64,000 nucleotides of DNA, from contig KN805375.1 in NCBI GenBank assembly GCA_000818945.1, positions 71,788 to 135,787 on the forward strand, in the 5' to 3' direction. Below, piece by piece: positions 9,633-18,200 of this stretch (position 1 is the first letter of the stretch; every line of letters starts with the position of its first letter). This DNA is from Schizochytrium sp. CCTCC M209059. Taxonomy: Eukaryota; Sar; Bigyra; Thraustochytrida; Thraustochytriidae. The position numbers and the translations under genes were made by a program. The notes under the pieces were generated by a model. The model saw only the letters and a list, made by a program, of their open reading frames with translations, was not told the origin of the DNA and made no database searches.

Positions 9633-10370
9633 CCCCAAGAAAATAATTTTTCACCACCCAAACCGCAAGTTTACTCTGTGCTTCGCACATGCGCGTGCAC
9701 ACGCGCCCGTGCCCTCTTTCGCCCGCTACGGCTCCACGGCTCGACTTCCAAGACTTTCATGATTAGGTTGAAGCGAGAAAACCTTTTCTCGCCTGTGCTG
9801 TGGTACGTACGTATGTATGATGGCTCGGACCGCGTGGCCGGTGGCAATGCCTAGATAGCCTCTCCGCGCTTGAGCTTCTGTCCTGGTTGCTTTATCAAAA
9901 AGGAAGAAGTTGGAGCTAAAAAGACCGTAATTTGGGAAGTTCTTACGTAAAGGCTAACCCCTTCTAGGTCTACGGTGTTTAGCCGAAGCTGCGGCTTTGG
10001 ACAAAGTTGATTGTGCACATGGGCCGGCGCGCACACGTCACGGTCCTGTCCGCACGAACTAACTTTCTAGCTTTCCATGTTTTCGGGATTATCGGCAAAA
10101 AGGACTTGTCAACGGGAAATTTAGCATGCCTGCTAGCTTCCCTTTTTCGTGAGGTGGTAGTAGTGCTGCTGCTGCTGCTGCTTCACGCTTAGCAAGTCCA
10201 GCGTGCTGAATTTGTGCAGACCTTTCCTACACCTGCCAGCTGCAGTCACAGCCAGAGCAGCCAGTAGCAGCAGCTGCAGCGCTGCTAGCGCTTCGAGGCC
10301 AGTGCCATCTATCGCACCAAGTTCCGCAGCCGGCCGAGACAAGCAACTTCACTCCAAACGTTCAATCAGG

Positions 10371-10440
10371 CCACTCCATTCCGCTCCGCTCCACTCCAAC
10401 CCACTCCACTCCACTCCACTCCACTCCACCAGACTCCACT
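10371..10440 (+). repeat. CCACT pentanucleotide array
   Basis: About 14 pentamers of CCACT with CCGCT, CCATT and CCAAC variants; the centre has five perfect units. Confidence 0.9.
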
Positions 10441-10555
10441 CGGGGTGCTGGCTGACCGCATTACCCCTCCTGTTGGTCAAGCTGTCCTTCCGTTGACTCC
10501 GCGCCCATCGGCGCTGCCTCTCCGCGCCCTGCACCCGGATCACCGATTCTGCCGC

Positions 10556-10680
10556 CGACACCGACACCGACTGCGACTGCGACTTCGACTGCGAGCGCCG
10601 CCGCCACCGCCACCGTGAACGCGAACGCGAACGCGAACGCGACTGCGAACGCGAACGATAACGCGACTGCGAGCGCCTCG
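10556..10680 (+). repeat. Hexanucleotide array (GACTGC / GAACGC)
   Basis: Imperfect hexamers, first GACACC/GACTGC/GACTTC, then GAACGC, with a short CCGCCA segment in the middle. The changing unit suggests layered expansions. Confidence 0.85.
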
Positions 10681-11322
10681 CCTGCCGGCGACGCGACACG
10701 AGCGCGGCATCATCATCGAGAGACGGGAGCAGCTGCAGCTAGCTGTGGGGTGCAGCGCCGTCGAGCAGCGATGACTGACGAAAATGGAAGAAGTTGCAGC
10801 AGTGGCCGGAGCAACTGCAATCCGAGACTGCGCATAGCGAGTTACACACACACACACTCACTCCCCCAAAGAAGTCCCCGGCCGCGTGCCGCAGGAGGGG
10901 TTTGGCGAGAGAGGAATGGATTGACGCGAGCCTCGCCTTTCCGTCCGTGCGCGCAGGCCCACGCAGGCTGTGCTGACCGCCGGCACAGCAGCGCTGTCCT
11001 GCGACGCCTGCGACGCCTGCGCTGCCGCTGCCGCGCGCATTTATTTGGACGCTCGGCTGGTCAGGAGACATCCGGCGAGGAGGAAAGTGGAGTGCAGTCT
11101 GACTCGTAGGGGTGCGCTTAGATTGTGAAAAACCATTTCTTTTATTTTAGCCTGGGGCCAGTGCGAAGGTGGAAGAGGGGCAAAGGGGCTAGGGCCGAGA
11201 GAAGCAAGGGCACGAGACCGTAACTCGCGGCGCGTCGCACGCAGGCTATAGACTGGACATGAGTGGGGCGCCTCTCGGGCATTGGATGATAGAGTCAACG
11301 CGCATGTGTCCAACCAGCCTAC

Positions 11323-11324
<2 letters not shown>

Positions 11325-11360
<36 letters not shown>
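11325..11360 (+). repeat. (CCAG)n tetranucleotide array
   Basis: About nine CCAG units some 220 bases upstream of the permease copy 2 start codon. Confidence 0.95.
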
Positions 11361-11578
11361 TTTGTCCATCCGTACGGGACGTGCGTCCATTTTATACCAC
11401 GCGGTTCAATGTATCCCGCCTTTTGCACGGGTCGGTCGCACCGAAACAGCGGTGCGTCTGTGTCTGATTTTTCCTCGCCTTCAACTTTGGGACACACTCG
11501 AACAGAGGTCTGAGAGCCAGGGGTGTATGTATGTAGAACCGTATTGAGCAATCGGGCCTGCCGAGCAACAGCCACAAG

Positions 11579-13126
11579 ATGGTGCACAACGAAAGGGATG
11601 ACATCGAGAAGGCGGTTGCCCATGACAGGAGCAGCGTCGCCACGGTGGACCTCGAGGTCACATTCTCGGGCGAAAGGCGCTTCGTCGAAAAGGTTGCAAT
11701 CAAGTGCGTCGAGAAACCTCTGACGATTGCAGCCCTTGTCACTCTGATGACAATTGCCATGTCGCTTACCGTCGTCGGGGCCGGCTGGCTCGATCCCATC
11801 GAGACCGGAGTGGATGACTGGACCATCCCCACCTCCAAAGACAGCCATGTCACTGACGCTCTGCGCAGCGCTCGTGACCAAATTGACTTTGCTGACAGTG
11901 CAGGCACCTATCCTGTGCGCTCGGTAGAGATTCCGTTCGCCACAATCTCCTTCATGTATGCATGGAGCGACGCGGACGACACGCGCGAAATTCTGACGGC
12001 CGACAACCTCCGTCGCATGTGTGAATTCCAAAGCATCGTTACGGCAGACTCCGAGTTCCCCAAATTTTGCAAACCCAATGTTAAGCCCAATGGCCTCAAC
12101 ACAGAGTGTTCGAATCAGGACTACGACATCGTGTCACTCGTCTATCCTTCACGCGAAGACCAGAAAAACTGTCCCGAGCTGACCGAAGAACAGTTCGAAG
12201 CTCGCCTTGACATCATTAGAGCCGATTCACAGCGCGCGGCATTTTTTCTCGAGCGCAGAATTAACAGTACAAGCGATGTCCGCCTCAAGACACGCTCCCA
12301 AGTGGCCATGTTCGGACCGCTTGGTGCAGATTCGACACCAGATGGCACCACCTTCGAGGAGCCTGCCGAGGATTCATTTGATGGTGCGCAGGCTGAGATC
12401 TACAACAATTTCTACGCACGAATAGAAGACAAAATCTTCAGTTCGCAAAATATTAAGGCTACCAAGTTCATTGGGTCCGGGTACACGGTGGGTGCCTTTC
12501 AACTGGGTGATGGCCTCTCCGTCAGGTTCTACGCCAAGTACTTTGAGTTGACTGAGTTCCACCGTGCCATTGCAACGGATCAGATCCTCGTTGTCTTTTC
12601 GATCGTCCTCGTTGGCACGGCGATCTGGTTTCATTTGCACAGTTTGTTCATTACAGCGGTCGGCATTGTGGCCATTCTGGCCAGCATTCCCGTGGCTCTC
12701 TTTGTCTATACGGCCATTTGCCAGATACACTACTTTACCAACGTTCACATCGTCATCTTCTTCCTTATTCTCGGGATCGGAGCTGATGATCTTCTCGTCT
12801 TTGTGGACGCCTTCATTCAGAGCGAAAGGTACTGGTGCAGTATTCGGGGTATTCGCACCAAAAAGCAAGCCGAAGTGGCTAATGTGTATGGCACAGGCAA
12901 TGCAGACGCCGAAGTTCTCATTGCGCGCCTTGTGTACACGTATAGGGCAGCTGTGGCGGCCATTATGAGCACGAGCGCAACCACAGCGGGTGCCTTCCTG
13001 GCCACAGGTGTCAGCCCCATCGCCCCAACCGCTTCCTTTGGCATCTACGCCGCACTGACTGTGCTCATGAATTTTGTGTGGGCGATGCTTCTTTACCCAG
13101 CTATGGTCGTCATCCATGAGCGATAA
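11579..13126 (+). CDS. Patched/Dispatched-type RND permease, copy 2, N-terminal half (ends at an in-frame TAA)
   Basis: 515 residues aligning over their whole length with residues about 13-530 of copy 1. Shared blocks include VDDWTIPTS, the CEFQSI/CQFQSI region, DVRLKTRSQ, LILGIGADD and the run ATTAGAFLATGVSPIAP. It therefore holds TM1, the first extracytoplasmic domain and TM2-6 with the GADD pair. It stops at TAA (13124-13126), exactly where copy 1 continues into its Cys-rich cytoplasmic linker. The downstream frame is the same, and residues after the TAA still resemble that linker (RRFGCARPC against RGRHCCCGC). The TAA is therefore more likely a premature stop, a readthrough site or a sequence error than the natural end. 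As it stands, translation would give a six-TM half-permease. Confidence 0.8.
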   Translation: MVHNERDDIEKAVAHDRSSVATVDLEVTFSGERRFVEKVAIKCVEKPLTIAALVTLMTIAMSLTVVGAGWLDPIETGVDDWTIPTSKDSHVTDALRSARDQIDFADSAGTYPVRSVEIPFATISFMYAWSDADDTREILTADNLRRMCEFQSIVTADSEFPKFCKPNVKPNGLNTECSNQDYDIVSLVYPSREDQKNCPELTEEQFEARLDIIRADSQRAAFFLERRINSTSDVRLKTRSQVAMFGPLGADSTPDGTTFEEPAEDSFDGAQAEIYNNFYARIEDKIFSSQNIKATKFIGSGYTVGAFQLGDGLSVRFYAKYFELTEFHRAIATDQILVVFSIVLVGTAIWFHLHSLFITAVGIVAILASIPVALFVYTAICQIHYFTNVHIVIFFLILGIGADDLLVFVDAFIQSERYWCSIRGIRTKKQAEVANVYGTGNADAEVLIARLVYTYRAAVAAIMSTSATTAGAFLATGVSPIAPTASFGIYAALTVLMNFVWAMLLYPAMVVIHER

Positions 13127-15031
13127 ATCAAAGAGCGCCGGTTTGGGTGTGCTCGTCCCTGCAGGAAACGAGGTGACAGCGAGCAACGCGAAAGTACAAG
13201 CTTGAGCGTTGACGGCTTGCCCGATGCTGACATAGACGCGGAATCTTCTTTCGAACGGTCCCGAGAAATGGACGGAGGGTCCTTTGGCTTCGTGTGCAAC
13301 GAAGCGCAACAATCGAGTAGAGCGCCGAGTATGGCCGCGCAGCGAACAGCCCTGAGGCAAATCCAACGCGAGGAGTCTACTGGAATGCTTCCAGGGCCCG
13401 AAAGCCCGCCGCATAGCTTTCGCGCTGAGCTCAGTGGCATCGAGGAGGAAGACCTTGCAATTTGCGATATATCGCCACGTGAAAGTCAAATCTACGACTC
13501 GGAACCGTACAGGGAGGTTGAAGCGAGTGAGGAGTCAACCAAGGAAATGTGGGAGGAAAAGGTGTTTGCAAACGCGTACGTCCCGTTCATCAGCTTTGAG
13601 GTCCCGGTGCGCATTTGCGGCCGCGAGATCAAATTTTTACCCGTAATTTTCTGTACGCTTGTGGGAATCGCTGCTCTTGTGGGTTACATGGCGACGCGTG
13701 CCATCAAGCTCGACACACCCACAGAACCAGACCAAACATTCCGGGTAGGCCACATGCAAACGGGGTACCTTCGCGACTATTACAGGCTCTTTCAAGGTGG
13801 ATCTGACTACGCTTCATTTGAGGTCGTTTTTGGTATTGAGGGTCTCGACCGAAATGGCTTTAAGTTTCTCAACCCATTGGGGGATCGCGGTAAAGCTGTA
13901 TGGGATCCTACGTTCGACCTCGCTTCACCCACGAGTCAAGAATACCTTCTTGAGATCTGCGACAGCTTTGCTGCACTGAGCTGTACCCCGGAAGGCACGA
14001 ATACCCCACTTGAAGGCTGTGTCGGAAGCAAGACGAACGCCGTCCTCTCTGTTAACTGTACACTTCGTAATTTCCACGAGTGGCACGCGGCAAACTATCC
14101 TTCCGAAACTTCGGCGCTTGAACTCGGTCTAGAGAACCGCGAGCTTTGGGTCAAACGCCTTGCCGACTTTGCCATCGATACGAGCAGTGAAAGCAGTGTG
14201 GGCATTGTCGATGGCGAGGTGCGTTTTCTTACCTTCTCTTACGAGGCTTCGCTCAAGTCCGGGCAGCCTGTGGCGATCAAGGAACCCTTTTTCGAGCACC
14301 TTGAGACGCACCTCAGTTCCGCACGAGAAGGCGCTCCCGCAGGACTGGCATCGATGCAGCAGACGGGCTTCGACATGTTATGGATTCACACGGAAATTGG
14401 CATTGTTACTGGCATGTTTGAGGGTCTGGCCATCAGCATTCCCATTGCCTTCCTTGTCCTCCTTGCCTCAACGTTGAACCTGGTTCTCTCTGCGATCGCG
14501 GTACTTGGCATCGTGAGCATTGTTTTGGCCGTGCTCGGCTCATGCCAGTTGCTGGGCTGGTCGCTCGGTGTTGCCGAAGCCATGGCCGCGGTCATGGTTG
14601 TTGGGCTCAGCGTTGACTATAGCACACTCCATGGCACCAGCTATGCATATGCAGCGCGCGCAGGACTCCAGACGCGCAAGGAGCGCTTCCGGTTTTCTGC
14701 CATTATCATTGGGCCCACTGTCATTGCCGGCGCCTTGACCACGGCTGGCTCCGCAGTTCCCATGTTTGGTGCTCAGCTCGAATTTTTCTTCAAGATGGCC
14801 ATTCTTCTCACGGAAACAATTGCGTACAGCTTGCTCGTCACCGAATTCATGGTCATGCCCCTCTTTCGCATTATTGGCCCAGAGGGTTCATTCGCTGACG
14901 TGTCGGCCATGGCGCGAGCACTTCGAATGCGTTGTGGCCCTCAGTCTGAGGTTGATGATCACGAAAAGGATGAAAAGAACTATTTCGAAGAGGGCAATCC
15001 GGCTTCCAGTGTCTCGAGTTCGTCGACTTGA
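13127..15031 (+). CDS. RND permease copy 2, C-terminal half (same frame, after the TAA)
   Basis: The frame continues directly from the TAA and stays open for 634 codons. The first ATG is at 13268, giving 587 residues if translated alone. It starts with a hydrophilic linker of about 140 residues, longer than in copy 1 and Glu/Ser-rich, then WEEKVFANAYVPFIS (copy 1: FEEKVFSKGYVPLIN), TM7, the second extracytoplasmic domain (LFQGGSDY, FGIEGLDR, ICDSFAALSC) and TM8-12 with VVGLSVDYSTLHGTSYA. All of this matches copy 1 closely. No promoter-like gap separates it from the first half, so it belongs to the same ancestral gene. A small intron removing the TAA is formally possible (for example 13106-13183, 78 nt), but the GTCG donor and GAG acceptor are unlike the GTAAGT/GTACGT and CAG/TAG sites used elsewhere here. 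Confidence 0.8.
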   Translation: MKERRFGCARPCRKRGDSEQRESTSLSVDGLPDADIDAESSFERSREMDGGSFGFVCNEAQQSSRAPSMAAQRTALRQIQREESTGMLPGPESPPHSFRAELSGIEEEDLAICDISPRESQIYDSEPYREVEASEESTKEMWEEKVFANAYVPFISFEVPVRICGREIKFLPVIFCTLVGIAALVGYMATRAIKLDTPTEPDQTFRVGHMQTGYLRDYYRLFQGGSDYASFEVVFGIEGLDRNGFKFLNPLGDRGKAVWDPTFDLASPTSQEYLLEICDSFAALSCTPEGTNTPLEGCVGSKTNAVLSVNCTLRNFHEWHAANYPSETSALELGLENRELWVKRLADFAIDTSSESSVGIVDGEVRFLTFSYEASLKSGQPVAIKEPFFEHLETHLSSAREGAPAGLASMQQTGFDMLWIHTEIGIVTGMFEGLAISIPIAFLVLLASTLNLVLSAIAVLGIVSIVLAVLGSCQLLGWSLGVAEAMAAVMVVGLSVDYSTLHGTSYAYAARAGLQTRKERFRFSAIIIGPTVIAGALTTAGSAVPMFGAQLEFFFKMAILLTETIAYSLLVTEFMVMPLFRIIGPEGSFADVSAMARALRMRCGPQSEVDDHEKDEKNYFEEGNPASSVSSSST

Positions 15032-15193
15032 GCCAATCGGGACAATTTTTCGCGTTTTGTAATCTTTTGTTTATATCGATGCTCCACATGCTTTTACTTT
15101 TTTTACAGTAGATTTCCAAATGAAAGGTTGACGCGTTTTCCCGTTGTGAAATGCGATTACCGTGACATGGCAAAGTCTACAATATATCAATTG

Positions 15194-15199
15194 AATAAA
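15194..15199 (+). terminator. AATAAA polyadenylation signal of RND permease copy 2
   Basis: A perfect AATAAA 163 bases after the permease stop, just before the end of the convergent Roco gene (stop at 15208-15210). The 3' UTRs of the two genes probably nearly touch or overlap. Confidence 0.5.
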
Positions 15200-15207
15200 A
15201 ATGATTG

Positions 15208-18200
15208 CTACTTTCTGTTGGATTCCTCGACAGAACTAAGACCTGCCGGTGTTGCTGTCGCAACTTCTTGAGACTGAGTCGCCTCCTCCTGTGAGCAAAG
15301 AACTCGCCGAATGACCTTTTCGAGTTTGTCCATTTCTGCTGTGCACCGGCCAGCGGACAACATGGGCACATACAGTGGCGCCCCACTCCACGAAATCCCA
15401 AAACGCCCTTCCCACTTGCTCATGTCCATCATGGTACTGTCCATAACGCAAGGGATCATATTGGCAGGTTTGACACGCTGGAGAGCATACAGGAACTCGT
15501 TGCGACAGTTGTCGAGCTCCGTTCTCTCCTTGTTGACCTTGTCCATGTAGGTGCGAGTCACAAAAACCAAAAACACCTTGGACTGGTCAATGCCATTCGC
15601 CATGGAAATGAGCATTTCCGAGCCCATGTTGTACTCGTCGAGCCAGTACGTAATGCCGCGAGCTTTGAGCGCATTAGCCACAGCCAACACTTTTTCGTGC
15701 GCTGCATTGCCCTTGCCCCAAGCATGTGACAGAAAAACCTGAAACGGCCTAGAACTTGGCCTACTCGTGACCGTGTTTTGAAGTCTCATTGCCATCGCGC
15801 AGCTTTCCACAAAGGGTGCAAAGGATGCCAGAGGAAGTCGCAATCCCTGTTGCAAGGAGGATACCTCACCGCTCGTGGCATTTACGAGGGCATCCACTGA
15901 TGCGCAAGCATCCTTGTTATCAGAGCCGTTCGAACTAATGAAGAGCCTAGGGCCGAGGTTGCCCTTCATGAAAGACAAATTGATGGACTCGAGACTGTTT
16001 TTCAGGATCTTGACATGATTTGCCAGGCACCCGTGCCCGGTTTTTGCAAAGTAGAGCATTACGCGGTTGCCACTTGTCTCCAGAACCATGCCCACATTGT
16101 CAAAGACGAGACTCGCAAAATCTGCAAAAATACCAGGCTCTCGAACGCCTACAAGAGCCGGAAAACTCTGGATGAGGCTGGCGATGAAACGCTGGAAAAC
16201 GCCCTTGGGAAGAACAGTGAACTCGATGTAGGCCAAAGCAAACTCGCGACGCGAATGTTCGAGAAGCTTCTTCTTCACGGCTTCCTCGACAGGTTGCAAG
16301 AGGCTCGGTATCAGCAGCGCGCCTTCCTTGTCGGGTTTTTCGTAATCACCAATCCAAGGACTTGGACATGCCAGCAGCATGCAGTCCATGAGCGCCGTGA
16401 GATAGTCGATCGGTTGGCCCTGCCAGAGCCACTCGAGAAATTCACGACTAGCGACTCCGCGGTTCGACCAATCATTGAGCGCGTCTCTGAGGCTTATTGG
16501 TAGATCTTTTTGATGCAAGAGCTTCTTCTTGTGCTTTCTTATGTGATTCATCTTGGGGTCGCAGATGACGCGCGAGAGGTTCTTTAGCAACCACTGCGGT
16601 CGAATCACGACGTATTTGCGAAGCACGTCATCTTGGCCCGTCGTCAGATGCACAAGCACGCCAAGTTCGTGCATGAACTTGAGCATTTTATGCACATCTT
16701 CTTTGGGAACGTAGCACTCTTCTTCAGCGATTTTCTGCACCACCTCCAGCGAGAGATAATCCTCATTTTGCGAAAGCAGCTGCTCCAAACAAAAAGACCA
16801 TCGCAATGGAACCTTGTCGGTGACAAAGTCCTTGTTGGCAACTGTCTCCGTGAGTGCCTCGCGAAGGTGGGATATGCGCTCATCGAGGTTTGATCGGTCC
16901 GTGTTATCGATCGGGAAAAAGTTGAGTTCCACCTCGCCATTGAGTACGACAGCTGACATGACGCCACGCGTGCTTAGTACCCGGTCTTCAAGAATCTCTT
17001 CAATCGCCTCATGCTCGGCAGTATTTGGTACTTGGTCCAGGTATGTCCCCACAAGAGCGATGTGGGCATTCGGTGCGTGCAAACGAATGGAGTCGATCCA
17101 AAATCTCAGGGTTTCCAGTGCTTTCTCTTGCGATGCGAGCTTTTCCAACTCGCCCTTTTCGAGAATGTCTTCAAAATGCTTCTTGCCCAGCACCTCGCGC
17201 ATGTCAAAGACAAGCACATAGACGCCGTACTGCGTCAGAAAGAGATGGTGCAAGGCGTAAAAGACTTCTTGTCCACCGTAGTCCCAAATGGTGAAGCTGA
17301 CTTCCTCGTCTGTCTTGGCGGTTTGGTTCTTGACCTGGAGACGAAGCGGTGTGCTGACGGCTTTGACAACTTCTTCTTCGTCGAAAAGCATTTGCTCTCG
17401 ACGCAAGACAGACGACCCGTGGGACGAAGGTAGCTGTGTCATGCCTGCGGGCATGCGATTCGAGACACGCTGGACGACATTCTGTTGGCGATACTTGAAT
17501 TTCGCGAATTGCTCTCCAAGATCAGCATCGGTGATGGTTCTGCGCTCTTTCCAGTCACGCGTGCGCATCAGCGTGAGGTCAACTCCGATCGTCGGTCGTG
17601 ATTAGGGTTGAACGGCTGGTTCAAAAGTGTGCGAATTGTTGATGTTTTGCCTGCGGCACCCTTGCCCACGACCATGAGCTTGGCGCGACCCCATCGCACC
17701 TTTTCATTGGCCTTGAGCGCCTCCAGCGCGACCATTTTAAGATCGTCTAACTCACTTTTAACGAGCTTGACTCGTGACTCAATGCGGGCCAGAATGTCGG
17801 CGGAAATGTATTCCCGGTCAAGGCTATTGATCATGTTAGAGTGTCGCATACGTACAGGTTTGTTCGAGGCTGCTTCAACATACCTGAGCTCTTGAAGAAT
17901 ATCGTTGCTTTCCAACGCTGCAGCCAGCGCGTTTGCACCCGTATCTGCAATGCGGTTTCCGTAGAGGCTATTAAGTGATATGAAGAACAAGTTAGCCTTG
18001 GCTTTGCAACCTCCCCATTAACTTTGCAATAGAGAACGTACTACAGCGATTGCAGCAAAGATGAGTTATCCGCGAGGACTTTCGCCAGGGCCACAGCGCC
18101 GTTGTCACTGATCTCATTGCCGTCGAGACTGCACACTCAAATTTTATTTGGAAAGAGATTTTGATGCGACTAGGTTAGTACATTTTCGCTTTTTGCCGCG

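Larger units (their letters stand above)
9633..11578. other. Intergenic region between the two RND permeases
   Basis: 1.9 kb without a supported gene. Its middle is built of short-period repeats: CCACT/CCGCT pentamers (10371-10440), GACTGC/GAACGC hexamers (10556-10680) and (CCAG)n (11325-11360). These give repetitive Ser/Arg or Asn/Ala ORFs on several frames that I do not regard as genes. The promoter of permease copy 2 should lie in the last few hundred bases. Confidence 0.5.

Noticed and set aside
13124..13126. Stop-codon reassignment (TAA as sense)
   Set aside because: The MFS and carrier genes end in TAA at positions that fit their families, so TAA is a normal stop here.
13106..13183. 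A 78-nt intron that would remove the TAA in permease copy 2
   Set aside because: It keeps the frame, but the donor GTCGTC and acceptor GCGAG do not match the GTAAGT/GTACGT and CAG/TAG sites used in the Roco, carrier and four-TM genes. I keep it only as a formal alternative.
12374..13489. 371-codon minus-strand ORF opposite permease copy 2
   Set aside because: It is antisense to clearly conserved TM segments and its His/Asn/Lys-rich composition mirrors the sense codons. Similar shadows at 7539-8435 and 8493-9335 were rejected for the same reason.
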